The position numbers and the translations under genes are program-made. 57,349 nucleotides of DNA, taken from the NCBI RefSeq assembly GCF_000816495.1, contig NZ_JXBK01000001.1, positions 648,835 to 706,183 of the forward strand, written 5' to 3'. The DNA comes from Acinetobacter harbinensis (GTDB lineage: Bacteria; Pseudomonadota; Gammaproteobacteria; Pseudomonadales; Moraxellaceae). Of this stretch, positions 10,917 through 19,744 are shown piece by piece; the first letter of the stretch is position 1; every line of letters begins with the position of its first letter. The notes below the pieces were generated by a model. The model worked only from the letters and a program-made list of their open reading frames with translations, searched no databases and was not told the DNA's origin.

Positions 10917-11534
10917 ATGAATTTTGAACTCTTTACGCCTGAGCCAGAAAATAACCTCTTGCCTTATGATGGCGTGGTGCAAGACTATGGGATAATTTTA
11001 ACGCCCACACAAAGTGAGCAGTATCTGCAACATTTTTTAAATCAATTGCCGTGGCAAGCTGATGAGGTGTTTTTGTTTGGCCGCCGGCATATTACTGAGC
11101 GCAAAGTGGTGTGGTATGGCGATCAACAGTATGGCTATGCTTATTCCGGTACGCTGAAACAGGCGCAGCCGTGGGAGTGTGCGGTGTGGGATTTAAAGCA
11201 GCAGATTGAGACATTAATCGGTGATCGCTTTAATTCCTGTTTGGTTAATTTGTACCCAGATGGTAATCAGGGCATGGGTTGGCACAGTGATGATGAAGCC
11301 CATTTAAGCGATCAGCGGACACAGGAAACGGTGATTGCCTCATTAAGTTTAGGGGCGACACGAAAATTTAGTTTTAAGCATAAAAATAGCGCAGCCAAAG
11401 TCGATCTGTGCTTACACAGCGGCCAGTTGATTGTGATGCGCGGTCAGACCCAGCGCAATTGGCGGCATACTTTAAGAAAATCAACCCGTGTTTTACAGCC
11501 CAGAATCAATCTCACCTTTCGTTATTTTTTTTAA
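10917..11534 (+). CDS. alkB: AlkB-family 2-oxoglutarate/Fe(II) dioxygenase
   Basis: The enzyme is predicted to remove alkyl groups from damaged bases by oxidative demethylation. Iron ligands are visible as H123 and D125 (GWHSDDE) and H184 (WRHTL). The 2-oxoglutarate-binding arginines are R196 and R202 in RINLTFR. The 205-residue length and the N-terminal sequence resemble the AlkB2/3-like bacterial group more than E. coli AlkB. Start choice is simple: ATG after GAGGGCAGATC, a good ribosome binding site. No ada or other adaptive-response gene is adjacent. It is divergent from the ABC exporter gene. Confidence 0.9.
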   Translation: MNFELFTPEPENNLLPYDGVVQDYGIILTPTQSEQYLQHFLNQLPWQADEVFLFGRRHITERKVVWYGDQQYGYAYSGTLKQAQPWECAVWDLKQQIETLIGDRFNSCLVNLYPDGNQGMGWHSDDEAHLSDQRTQETVIASLSLGATRKFSFKHKNSAAKVDLCLHSGQLIVMRGQTQRNWRHTLRKSTRVLQPRINLTFRYFF

Positions 11535-11703
11535 ACAATACGTTTTTGAAAAAATTCAAAAATGTAGTGGGTTAGATGTAGATGATTCTAATCTACAGCT
11601 TAAGCAAGTAATACTTCGCGTCGAGTATCACGATAAAAAATGAAATGATCGCCATATCTTGTCAATTTATCAGCGATCTCAAAACCAAAGGTCGGCAGAT
11701 TGC

Positions 11704-12483
11704 CTACATTTCAGAATCGTCATTTTGGGATAATTCGGCAAATTTTTTCTCAATCAATGCCGCATTTTCTTGCAAAATTTCAATCAGTTTTTGTAAATTG
11801 ACGAACTCAAAACGATTTTTAGACGCCAATAATGTCAAAGCCAAAGGCGGTTCTTTGCTGGAGAAATTAATCGGAATAGATAAGCCAGCAATATTGGGAT
11901 TTAATTCCCCATTGGAAAAATAATAACCCTGTTTTTTAATATGCTTCATTTTGAGTAAAAATTCAGCTTCATTCTCGGCAAAAGCCACTTCAGCCAGTTC
12001 GTGGGCAAAGCGTTGGTAATAATCTAAAATTTTGGCTTTAGGCAAATGCGAAAGAATCACTTTCGGTGAGGAACCGACAAATACTGGACGCGGACAGCCC
12101 CGACCATAGGACAGCAAAGTCTCATCTTTAAACACTTCATGATGAATATCGATACACGAGTCATGGTTGAGATGGGTCAGTAAACAGCAAAATTCCGTAC
12201 GCTCTACAATCTGCTGCATAAACGGGATGCTAATTTGCACCAATGGATCGGTGGTGCGAGAGATATAATCCAACACTGCAATTTTAGAGCCGAGGGTATA
12301 ATCACCCGAGGTGCCGCTTAAACGTTGCAGTAATTCAGTGGCCACTAATTCTTTTAAATAACGATAGCTGGTCGGTTTAGACAAAGCTAATTCTTCACTA
12401 ATGAGATCGACATTAATGATCGGGCGAGACACCGAAAATAAATCCAAGACGGTGAGAATCTTACCAAAACTAGACAGTGCCAT
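11704..12483 (-). CDS. IclR-type transcriptional regulator
   Basis: The 259-residue protein has an N-terminal winged helix-turn-helix (roughly residues 1-60, with the recognition region ALSKPTSYRYLKELVATELL). A C-terminal ligand-binding domain of the IclR kind follows, with GRGCPRPVFVGSSPKVIL corresponding to the family's conserved effector pocket. Such proteins usually control a neighbouring catabolic operon, but none is present here, so the target is unknown. The gene sits alone between alkB and ruvX, with about 220 bases upstream free of genes. Confidence 0.85.
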   Translation of the reverse strand: MALSSFGKILTVLDLFSVSRPIINVDLISEELALSKPTSYRYLKELVATELLQRLSGTSGDYTLGSKIAVLDYISRTTDPLVQISIPFMQQIVERTEFCCLLTHLNHDSCIDIHHEVFKDETLLSYGRGCPRPVFVGSSPKVILSHLPKAKILDYYQRFAHELAEVAFAENEAEFLLKMKHIKKQGYYFSNGELNPNIAGLSIPINFSSKEPPLALTLLASKNRFEFVNLQKLIEILQENAALIEKKFAELSQNDDSEM

Positions 12484-12732
12484 ATGTACCTACTGAACTG
12501 AGATATTACAAAAGAGAAATTGAAAACACGAAGCGAAAAAAAGTAATCAAGTGCATCTACTGTATAACAAAAAAATGCCTAAAGCAGCGCTTTCATGCGG
12601 ATAAAATCAGTGCAGGATGATTTTTATTGTTTATCATTTTAAAGTTATAGCGTTGATACAGCAAAAAATTGATCGCGCAAAAGATCAGTCGCCGTGAATA
12701 TATTTTCGTATACTGCGCGTGGGTTTAAAGCT

Positions 12733-12758
12733 AAAAAAGCCAGCAAATAGGGCTGGCT
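12733..12758 (-). terminator. Intrinsic terminator downstream of ruvX
   Basis: On the minus strand AGCCAGC pairs with GCTGGCT around a seven-base loop and is followed by TTTTTT. It lies 24 bases beyond the ruvX stop codon and should end the yqgE-ruvX transcript. Confidence 0.85.
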
Positions 12759-12781
12759 GAAAAGCAGGATTGATCGTAAGA

Positions 12782-13225
12782 TTAAGGCTTAACGCCCACG
12801 GCTTGTCGATACCAACTTTGAATAAACAATGCTGCGGCAATGCTGTCAGCAGCCAATTTTTTAGCGCGACCTTGTGCTTGATAATGCTCTAATTCATCAC
12901 GTGCTTCACGTGTACTCAGCCGTTCATCCACCATCAGCGTGTTGATATTGGTTTGGTGTTGTAAGCGACGGGCAAATTTACGTGCACGGGTAGACAACTC
13001 GGATTCGCTGTCATCCATATTCAGCGGCAAACCGACCAAAAATAAAGTCGGTTGATACTGCTTCACAATTTTCAGTAACTCATCCCAATGCGGAATGCCA
13101 TCTTTCATAGGAAACAGGGCCAGTGGGTTGGCGCTTTCAATCATCGATTGACCGACGGCCATGCCCATTTTTTGCGTACCAAAATCAAAGGCCATAATCA
13201 TGTGTGCTGTAGCTGAATCAGGCAT
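12782..13225 (-). CDS. ruvX: RuvX/YqgF family Holliday-junction resolvase-like nuclease
   Basis: The protein has the RNase H-like fold motifs of Yqg[14 protein letters not shown] near the N-terminus, the VDERLST motif with its acidic residue, and [14 protein letters not shown] near the C-terminus. These supply the three catalytic acids. The family is linked to 16S rRNA 5'-end processing and to Holliday junction cleavage. The longest frame opens with TTG at 13231; the ATG at 13225 is preferred, giving 147 residues. It overlaps the end of yqgE by eight bases, a translational coupling found in many proteobacteria. Confidence 0.92.
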   Translation of the reverse strand: MPDSATAHMIMAFDFGTQKMGMAVGQSMIESANPLALFPMKDGIPHWDELLKIVKQYQPTLFLVGLPLNMDDSESELSTRARKFARRLQHQTNINTLMVDERLSTREARDELEHYQAQGRAKKLAADSIAAALFIQSWYRQAVGVKP

Positions 13226-13772
13226 GTCCAATCTCTGATGCTAACCACATGCGATCGACGCCCATTTTTTTATAGGCAGCGTCCCAGCGGTCGTCATACG
13301 GTAAGTTAAAAATTAAATCCATATCGGAGTCACACACCAGCCAATCACCGCGTGACATTTCTTTTTCCAATTGATTTTTACTCCAACTGGTATAGCCCAA
13401 TGCAATTTGGTAACGTCCCACCCCTTGATTTTGCGCAATGGCATCTAAAATATCTTTAGAGGTGGTAATGCAGACGTTTTCCCCTACAGCAACCGAAGAG
13501 TGCCAAGTCGGCTGTCCGGTATGCAGCACAAAGCCGGCTTCGGGGCGCAGTGGTCCGCCTTGTAACACTGCATGCGGATTGACATAGTCGGCTTCAATGT
13601 CTAAGTCATTTAATAACTCTTTGATCGATAGGCCTGTCGGACGATTAATAATAATCCCTTGAGCACCGTCCGCATCATGCCGGATCAAATAAATGATGCT
13701 ATTGGCAAAAAAGTCATCGGCTAAATCGGGAGGTGCAATCAGACAGCGATGTGTCAGATATTGTTTGGTCAT
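13218..13772 (-). CDS. yqgE: UPF0301 family protein YqgE
   Basis: This 184-residue protein matches the YqgE/AlgH family. Signs are [24 protein letters not shown] at the N-terminus, IINRPTG, the VLQGGPL block, and [15 protein letters not shown] near the C-terminus. AlgH is associated with alginate regulation in Pseudomonas, but the biochemical role of the family is not settled. The gene is directly upstream of and overlaps ruvX, an arrangement conserved across gamma-proteobacteria. Confidence 0.93.
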   Translation of the reverse strand: MTKQYLTHRCLIAPPDLADDFFANSIIYLIRHDADGAQGIIINRPTGLSIKELLNDLDIEADYVNPHAVLQGGPLRPEAGFVLHTGQPTWHSSVAVGENVCITTSKDILDAIAQNQGVGRYQIALGYTSWSKNQLEKEMSRGDWLVCDSDMDLIFNLPYDDRWDAAYKKMGVDRMWLASEIGHA

Positions 13773-13883
13773 CTATCTCACTCCCCCTGAATATCTAAAA
13801 AAACAATTAAATCATCATCTGTTGATGACCAAGTTACTAAACTAATGCGGTTTCACCAAACCTTTTCGCTTTAAAGCATAAAC

Positions 13884-15545
13884 TTACACTGCTTGAAACT
13901 TCAGTTGACGCAATTGTTTAGCGTGTTGCAATGTGGTGTCATTAATTTCCATGCCGCCGGTCATGCGCGCCAACTCATCAATGCGCGCATCTTCATTTAG
14001 GCTTAAAATGGTGCTGCTGGCGGGATCGGTCTGTTGTTTTTTCACCAATAAGTGCTGATCGGATTGCGCCGCGACCTGCGCTTGATGGGTAATACATAAA
14101 ATTTGTACATGCTGCGCTAAACCTGCCAACAGACGTCCGACCATTTCAGCGGTACCGCCACTGATCCCCACATCAATCTCATCAAACACCAACACGTCAG
14201 AATCGGTTTTTTCAGCATTCATCACTTGCATCACCAACGCAATGCGTGACAATTCACCGCCAGATGCCACACGAGCCAAAGGCTGTGCCGGAATGCCTTT
14301 GTTGGCAGTAAACAGCAATTGAATGAAACTTAAACCTTCGGCACCGGCGTTTTCTAAGGGCTCAAATTTAAACTCAAAATAAGCTTCAGGTAAGGCCAGT
14401 TGTTTGACTTGTTCGGTTAGATGCTTGGCCAAGGGCAGCGCTGCCTCACGGCGAATTTGATCTAAAAGTTGCGCTTGAGCTAAAAAGGCTTGCTCAGACA
14501 ACTGCACCTGTTCAGCCAAGGTTTCTGGGTCTTCAAGCTGCTGTAACTGTTCCAGTTCCTGCTGCCATGCCGCATATTCGTGTTTGAGCTGTTCAGGTTG
14601 CGTGCGATATTTACGTGCCAGTCGATGGAAAATTTCCAACTGTGCATTTAATTCTTCTACGCGCTGTGGATTGAAACTTTGCCGATCAATAAATTGGCGT
14701 AAATTGGCGCTGGCATCCTCAATTTCGCTTTGTGCATTAAGCAGTGAGGTATGAATCTCAGCCAATTGATCGCTGCGTCCAGCATGGGATTCTAAACGGC
14801 GCACCACACTGGAGAGTTCTTGGGTCAGATTCTGTTCAGCTTCGTCCAACACATTTAAACTGGCCCCACAATCCAACATGATATGTTCATGATGGCTGAG
14901 TCGATCAAACTCTTGCTCAATTTCTTTATAGTCAATGGCGGTGGTGTCTTCTAGTTCTTCAAGTTGTAGCTCTAAAGTGCTGATGCGATTTTTTCGAGTA
15001 ACTTGCGCATCTAAAGCTGCTTGATGCTGACGGATATTTTTTTGCCACGTGCTGTAGGCATCACGCACCTGTTGCGCGGGCTGCTGAAAGTTACTGTAAC
15101 GATCCAGCCACTGCTTAGGATAAGGTGGCTCGAGCAATTGTTGCTGACTGTGCTGACTATACAATTGCACCAACAGACGACCAATTTCTTTGAGCTCGGC
15201 CAAACTGCTGGGACGACCATTGATCCACGCTTTACTGCGGCCAGTGGCAAAAATCACCCGTCGCAGATGAATCTCTCCGGATTCATCTGCCAATTCATGT
15301 GCGCTTAACCATGCGGCTTCTAGGCTGTGTGCTGCATAGCTAAAGACCGCTGTGACATCAGCTTTGTCTGTGCCAAAACGCACGTAATTGGTGTCAGTGC
15401 GCTCACCTAAACAGGCAGACAGCGCATCGAGAAGTAATGATTTTCCGGCACCAGTTTCACCGGTTAAAACATTAAAGCCCGCTTCAATATCAATAGCAAG
15501 ATGATCGGCTAAAGCAAAATTAATCAGAGTTAAGTGTGTCAGCAT
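13884..15545 (-). CDS. recN: DNA repair protein RecN
   Basis: RecN is an SMC-like ATPase that helps hold and repair double-strand breaks. The 553-residue protein has Walker A GETGAGKSL (29-37) at the N-terminus, a long central coiled coil (roughly residues 150-370, rich in Glu/Gln/Leu heptads), and the C-terminal half of the ATPase with RVASGGELSR and Walker B VLVFDEIDVGISG. The start ATG at 15545 is unambiguous. In enterobacteria recN is a strong SOS gene; I saw no clear LexA box in the short upstream region, and Acinetobacter lacks a conventional LexA, which would fit. Confidence 0.96.
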   Translation of the reverse strand: MLTHLTLINFALADHLAIDIEAGFNVLTGETGAGKSLLLDALSACLGERTDTNYVRFGTDKADVTAVFSYAAHSLEAAWLSAHELADESGEIHLRRVIFATGRSKAWINGRPSSLAELKEIGRLLVQLYSQHSQQQLLEPPYPKQWLDRYSNFQQPAQQVRDAYSTWQKNIRQHQAALDAQVTRKNRISTLELQLEELEDTTAIDYKEIEQEFDRLSHHEHIMLDCGASLNVLDEAEQNLTQELSSVVRRLESHAGRSDQLAEIHTSLLNAQSEIEDASANLRQFIDRQSFNPQRVEELNAQLEIFHRLARKYRTQPEQLKHEYAAWQQELEQLQQLEDPETLAEQVQLSEQAFLAQAQLLDQIRREAALPLAKHLTEQVKQLALPEAYFEFKFEPLENAGAEGLSFIQLLFTANKGIPAQPLARVASGGELSRIALVMQVMNAEKTDSDVLVFDEIDVGISGGTAEMVGRLLAGLAQHVQILCITHQAQVAAQSDQHLLVKKQQTDPASSTILSLNEDARIDELARMTGGMEINDTTLQHAKQLRQLKFQAV

Positions 15546-16106
15546 AAACGCATCCGAGCTGCGAAAGGTTTGAGTCTAAGATAGTGATATTTTGTTTTGG
15601 TCACAAGACGCTGGTTATTTTACCTGATATTGCACCTCAACATGAAACTACCTGTGTGACCTTCGAGCCAACCCAAACCACCCATTCAGAACATTATTGA
15701 AACTTACCGCCGTTTATCTATTTCAAATCACAGAAAATATGATCGGAAATAGGGATTAATGTATAGCAAATTGAAACGGATTTAACTGCGCTTCAATCAC
15801 AAAACGCTGTTGAACTGGGCTGAATCGGGGGGATTTATCAGCCGCGCCTTGGTCTAAATCATCTGTATAAAAGCGCTAAAAAAAACTTTCGTCGACGATA
15901 AACAAAAACATATTTGTGCTTATCTCGTACATGTTTTAGACTTTGGCGAAATAGCTTAAATCTTCCTGTTATTTATGCAAAAAAACATCTGCAAAAATTG
16001 AAGATGGATAGATTTATCTGTATGAAACAGCGATGGATGAGTGAATGGCTGGCCTTTAAACTTCATCTATCAAAAACTATAAATGCGCATTATCTGGAGA
16101 ATACGC
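15546..16106. other. Gene-poor interval between recN and ppnP
   Basis: About 560 bases carry no gene I can support. The longest frame here (15914-16123, 69 codons, plus strand) has no recognisable motif and no ribosome binding site, and it overlaps the real ppnP start. Short AT-rich stretches suggest it holds the promoters for divergent recN and ppnP. A decayed gene cannot be excluded. Confidence 0.5.
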
Positions 16107-16430
16107 ATGTCAAATCAGTTTGATCACGTTTCTGTTATCAAAAAATCGAACGTTTATTTCGGTGGGTCATGTATTAGTCATACCGTACAATTTGAAGACG
16201 GTACCAAAAAAACCTTGGGAGTGATTCTTCCGACCGAACAAGCACTGACCTTTGAAACACATGTACCTGAACGCATGGAAATTATTTCTGGGGAATGTCG
16301 GGTTTATATTGCCGACAAAGAAGAAAGCGAATTATTTCGTGCCGGCCAATCTTTTTATGTGCCCGGTAACAGTCGTTTTAGAATCGAAACCGATGAAGTG
16401 CTCGATTACGTTTGTCACCTAGAAGGCTAA
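16107..16430 (+). CDS. ppnP: Pyrimidine/purine nucleoside phosphorylase PpnP
   Basis: This is a 107-residue single-domain cupin of the PpnP (formerly YaiE/DUF1255) family, which phosphorolyses a range of nucleosides. Characteristic parts are [13 protein letters not shown] near the N-terminus, [23 protein letters not shown] in the middle, and [14 protein letters not shown] near the C-terminus. An earlier in-frame ATG at 16083 exists, but the ATG at 16107 follows a GGAGA ribosome binding site and starts the conserved region, so it is chosen. It is a monocistronic gene followed by an intrinsic terminator. Confidence 0.93.
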   Translation: MSNQFDHVSVIKKSNVYFGGSCISHTVQFEDGTKKTLGVILPTEQALTFETHVPERMEIISGECRVYIADKEESELFRAGQSFYVPGNSRFRIETDEVLDYVCHLEG

Positions 16431-16491
16431 GACAACGTGGATTAAGGCCAAGAAATTTTAGCCTGAATCAGTTAAACTAGATTTAAACATC

Positions 16492-16529
16492 AATCCTGTA
16501 AAGTCAGCTTTGCAGGATTTTTCTTTTTT
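16492..16529 (+). terminator. Intrinsic terminator downstream of ppnP
   Basis: AATCCTGTAAAG pairs with CTTTGCAGGATT (one G-U pair) around a TCAG loop, followed by a T-rich tract. It separates ppnP from rlmB. Confidence 0.88.
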
Positions 16530-16560
16530 CTCAATTTTGATTATTTTTCAGAGGCCGTTC

Positions 16561-17310
16561 ATGGCAAAAACAGAATATTTTTATGGCGTTCACTCGGTGG
16601 AGTCATTACTTGAGCTTGAGCCAGAGCGTGTACTGACTTTATTCACTCTCAAAGGTCGTGATGATCTGCGGTTAAAAAATGTGTTGGCCTTGGCCGATCC
16701 ATTTGGAATTAGTGTGCAGCAAGCCAGTCGTGAAAAACTGGAAAAATTGGCCGGTCAACCGTTTCATCAAGGTGTAGTGGCAGCAGTTCGCGCTCATCCC
16801 GTGTTAAATGAAGAAGATCTACACGATCTACTGAAGCACAATCCACAGGCTTTATTGTTGGCGTTAGATCAAGTCACCGATCCACACAATTTAGGCGCCT
16901 GTATTCGTACAGCGGCGGCAATGGGCGTGGAAGCGGTAATTGTACCGCGTGATCGTTCAGCGAGCCTTACCCCAACTGCACGTAAAATTGCTGCGGGCGG
17001 TGCGGAGAAAGTTAAATTCATTCAAGTGACCAATTTGGCGCGCACTCTCAATAATATTAAAGATGAATTTAATGTGCGTGTAGTCGGTACCATGTTGGAT
17101 GAGCATGCATTACCACTGCAACAATTTGATTTTACCGGTACAGGTGTCTGTGTGGTGATGGGTGCAGAAGATACCGGTTTACGTCCAATTACGCAGGCGC
17201 AGTGTGATCAGGCCGTCTATATTCCGATGGCGGGTAACTTACAAAGCTTAAATGTCAGTGTGGCAACTGGCATGGCGTTATATGAAGCCTGTCGCCAACG
17301 TAACGTATAA
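16561..17310 (+). CDS. rlmB: 23S rRNA (guanosine-2'-O-)-methyltransferase RlmB
   Basis: RlmB is a SpoU-class (trefoil-knot) enzyme that methylates G2251 in the peptidyl-transferase P loop of 23S rRNA. An N-terminal substrate-binding domain (MAKTEYFYGVHSVESLLE...) precedes the knot domain. The three SpoU motifs are present: LDQVTDPHNLGACIRTAAAM, VMGAEDTGLRP and IPMAGNLQSLNVSVATGMA. The longest frame starts at 16510 inside the terminator; the ATG at 16561, with AGAGG upstream, gives 249 residues, the normal size. No rnr gene lies upstream as it does in E. coli. Confidence 0.95.
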   Translation: MAKTEYFYGVHSVESLLELEPERVLTLFTLKGRDDLRLKNVLALADPFGISVQQASREKLEKLAGQPFHQGVVAAVRAHPVLNEEDLHDLLKHNPQALLLALDQVTDPHNLGACIRTAAAMGVEAVIVPRDRSASLTPTARKIAAGGAEKVKFIQVTNLARTLNNIKDEFNVRVVGTMLDEHALPLQQFDFTGTGVCVVMGAEDTGLRPITQAQCDQAVYIPMAGNLQSLNVSVATGMALYEACRQRNV

Positions 17311-17342
17311 ATTCATAGATTCAATTTTAAAGGTTATTGGTT

Positions 17343-18263
17343 ATGTCACCGCGGTCGCAAGGCTATCTTTTTGTCGCCATTACCATGGTTATTTGGGGTG
17401 GATTCACTTTAAGTTCGCGTTTAAATGCGCAGTGGGGGATCAGTGCTTGGGATATTACCGCACTGCGTTTTGCACTGGCGTTTTGTATTTTAATGCCTAT
17501 TTTAATCTACAAAAAAGACACCGCTTTTTTATGGCATAAAGAGCCTTTTTTATTGGCGATGATTGGTGGGGTCGGTTACTGTCTCACCTCTTACACGGCA
17601 TTTCATTATGTGCCGGCTGCGCACGCCGCTATTTTTCTCAATGGCTTTGTGCCGCTGTGTACCGCCGTTGCAGCTTGGCTGTTGTTTAAAGAGGCTTTCG
17701 ATGGACATACTTGGCTGAGCTTGCTGATTATGCTGAGCGCCGTCGCTGGCATGAGTGTCTTAATGTACCAAGAAACCGGCGTGGCCTTTGGCCTCGGTGA
17801 TGGACTATTTTTTATCAGCGCCATTTGGTGGGGCGTTTTTACGGTGTTATTGCGGCACTGGAAACTCTCCGCTTGGCATTCCATGGCCGGTGTCGCCATT
17901 TGGTCTGCCATCGTCTATGTCCCCATTTATATGCTTTTTTTACCGAAAAATCTGAGCACACCGACTCCGATACATTTATTCGGACAGGTGATTTTTCATG
18001 GCATTTTTGTGGTGATTATCGCAACTTTGGCTTATGTCGAAGCCATCAAGCGGCTTGGTGCGTTTAAAACAGGCAGTATTGTTACCCTTGCGCCGTTTAT
18101 GGCGGCTATTTTGGCCGTACCGCTGTTGGGTGAGCCGTTAAGCCCAGCAATTATGTGTGGCCTACTCGGTATGGCTTTTGGTGCCTTACAGCCGTGGCGT
18201 TGGTTGATGCATAAAGACAGTTTACAGCAGCGACTAGAGCAACAAAAAAAGCAGTCTAAATGA
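17343..18263 (+). CDS. EamA/DMT family transporter
   Basis: This inner-membrane protein of 306 residues has about ten hydrophobic helices and two EamA repeats. Each repeat shows the family pattern, the first near VAITMVIWGGFTLSSRLNA and the second near GDGLFFISAIWWGVFTVLLRHW. Members export metabolites such as amino acids; the substrate cannot be assigned. An AAAGG site is nine bases before the ATG at 17343, so that start is preferred over TTG at 17337. It follows rlmB after about 30 bases and may be co-transcribed. The stop codon lies inside the terminator hairpin. Confidence 0.88.
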   Translation: MSPRSQGYLFVAITMVIWGGFTLSSRLNAQWGISAWDITALRFALAFCILMPILIYKKDTAFLWHKEPFLLAMIGGVGYCLTSYTAFHYVPAAHAAIFLNGFVPLCTAVAAWLLFKEAFDGHTWLSLLIMLSAVAGMSVLMYQETGVAFGLGDGLFFISAIWWGVFTVLLRHWKLSAWHSMAGVAIWSAIVYVPIYMLFLPKNLSTPTPIHLFGQVIFHGIFVVIIATLAYVEAIKRLGAFKTGSIVTLAPFMAAILAVPLLGEPLSPAIMCGLLGMAFGALQPWRWLMHKDSLQQRLEQQKKQSK

Positions 18264-18273
18264 CTGCTTTTTT
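18245..18273. terminator. Bidirectional intrinsic terminator between the EamA gene and coaE
   Basis: AAAAAAGCAGTC pairs perfectly with GACTGCTTTTTT around a TAAAT loop. Runs of A and T on both sides let it serve the convergent genes. The EamA stop codon (18261-18263) is part of the hairpin and the coaE stop is six bases beyond it. Confidence 0.9.
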
Positions 18274-18278
18274 AATTG

Positions 18279-18869
18279 TTAACGCTGTAAGTAGGCTTGA
18301 TGCAGCGGCTTGAGTTGATCATACAAATATTCAAGATGACCATCATTGAGCACAATATCATCGGCCAAAGCGCGCTTTTGTTGTCGCGGCATTTGTACCT
18401 GAATAATTTGCTGAATTTGCGCAATCGACTGACCATCGCGTTGACCGGCACGCTCAATTTGTAAAGCCTCATCGGCATCAATCAATAAGGTGTGATCGGT
18501 GAGTTGATGCTGATTGGTTTCAAACAAAAGCGGGGAGACCAGCACCACATATGGACTGGTCGCACTGTTGAGCTGATGAATAATTGCTTGGCGAATCGCC
18601 GGATGGGTGATGCGCTCTAGCGTTTTGCGTGCATTGCTGTCATTAAAAATCTGTTTACGTAGAGCCGCCCGATTAAGCTCACCATTGTCTAATAAAATCT
18701 CATCCCCAAAAGCGGCATGAATTTGCTGTAAGGCGGGTTGATCTTTTTCAACAATGTCACGTGCGATAATATCGGCATCTACCACCGTAATGCCTTGCTG
18801 TTCAAACCATGCGCTGGCCGCAGATTTACCACTGCCAATACCACCCGTTAAGCCCAAAATAAAATGCAT
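18279..18869 (-). CDS. coaE: Dephospho-CoA kinase CoaE
   Basis: CoaE phosphorylates the ribose 3'-hydroxyl of dephospho-CoA, the last step in coenzyme A synthesis. The 196-residue protein starts with the P-loop GLTGGIGSGKS (residues 6-16). It also shows DADIIARDIVE, the acceptor-binding region, and VLVSPLLFE, as in the family. It lies 14 bases downstream of pilD and is the last gene of the pilB-pilC-pilD-coaE unit, an arrangement common in Pseudomonas and relatives. Confidence 0.95.
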   Translation of the reverse strand: MHFILGLTGGIGSGKSAASAWFEQQGITVVDADIIARDIVEKDQPALQQIHAAFGDEILLDNGELNRAALRKQIFNDSNARKTLERITHPAIRQAIIHQLNSATSPYVVLVSPLLFETNQHQLTDHTLLIDADEALQIERAGQRDGQSIAQIQQIIQVQMPRQQKRALADDIVLNDGHLEYLYDQLKPLHQAYLQR

Positions 18870-18883
18870 GGATTTCCTTAATC

Positions 18884-19744
18884 TTATTGACCCAAGTAGG
18901 CTTTCATAATCGGCTCACCCCAAATAAAGGCAATCCAACCGGCAATGGCAATATATGGGCCAAAAGCAAAGGCTTTATTTTCCTTGCGAATTTTCAACAA
19001 AATAATGCCAATGATTGCACCCACCAACGATGAAAGCAGCACAATCAGCGGCAGCATCAACGGCCCCATCCATGCACCTAATGCTGCCAGCAGTTTAAAG
19101 TCGCCATAGCCCATGCCTTCTTTGCCGGTCACAATTTTAAACAGGTAATAGACAATCCATAAACATAGGAAGCCAATAATATAGCCCCAGATTGCAGCCG
19201 TAGGCGAGGTGTAAATTGCATAACTATTGACTGCCAACCCCAAAGCGGCCAAGGTTAAAGTGTAACGATCGGGCAGCAGTTGAGTATCGAAGTCGATAAA
19301 GGTTAATGCAATCAAAGTCCAAGTCAGTAGCAGGCCAAATAACATTTGCAGACTGGCACCAAACACGAGGGCAATCACCAAGGAGCAAATGGCGGTTAAT
19401 AGCTCAATTAACGGATAGCGAATACTGATCGGGTTTTGGCAACTGGCGCATCGACCGCGCAATATTAACCAACTGAAGACGGGAATATTCTGATACCAAC
19501 GAATCGCGCTGTGACACTTTGGACAGGTCGATGCCGGTTTGCTCAAGGTTAATTTTGATTGATCAATCAGTGCTTGTTCAGGATGCAATAACATCTGACA
19601 GTCGTGCCGCCATTCTTGTTCCATCATCTTCGGTGTGCGGTAGATCACCACATTCAAAAAGCTGCCGATACATAAGCCCAGCAGCCCCACTGCAATGTAG
19701 AGGGCTGTGGGGGTTGCGATAAAATAATTGATTAATTCTTGCAT
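18884..19744 (-). CDS. pilD: Type IV prepilin peptidase/N-methyltransferase PilD
   Basis: PilD cleaves the leader from type IV prepilins and type II secretion pseudopilins and methylates the new N-terminus. The protein of 286 residues is an integral membrane aspartic protease. The N-terminal cytoplasmic zinc site CPKC...CASC is present, and the two catalytic aspartates are expected in TFIDFDTQLLPD and in GYGDFKL. About eight membrane helices are visible. It follows pilC with its start next to the pilC stop, so it is probably co-translated with the pilus assembly genes. Confidence 0.95.
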   Translation of the reverse strand: MQELINYFIATPTALYIAVGLLGLCIGSFLNVVIYRTPKMMEQEWRHDCQMLLHPEQALIDQSKLTLSKPASTCPKCHSAIRWYQNIPVFSWLILRGRCASCQNPISIRYPLIELLTAICSLVIALVFGASLQMLFGLLLTWTLIALTFIDFDTQLLPDRYTLTLAALGLAVNSYAIYTSPTAAIWGYIIGFLCLWIVYYLFKIVTGKEGMGYGDFKLLAALGAWMGPLMLPLIVLLSSLVGAIIGIILLKIRKENKAFAFGPYIAIAGWIAFIWGEPIMKAYLGQ

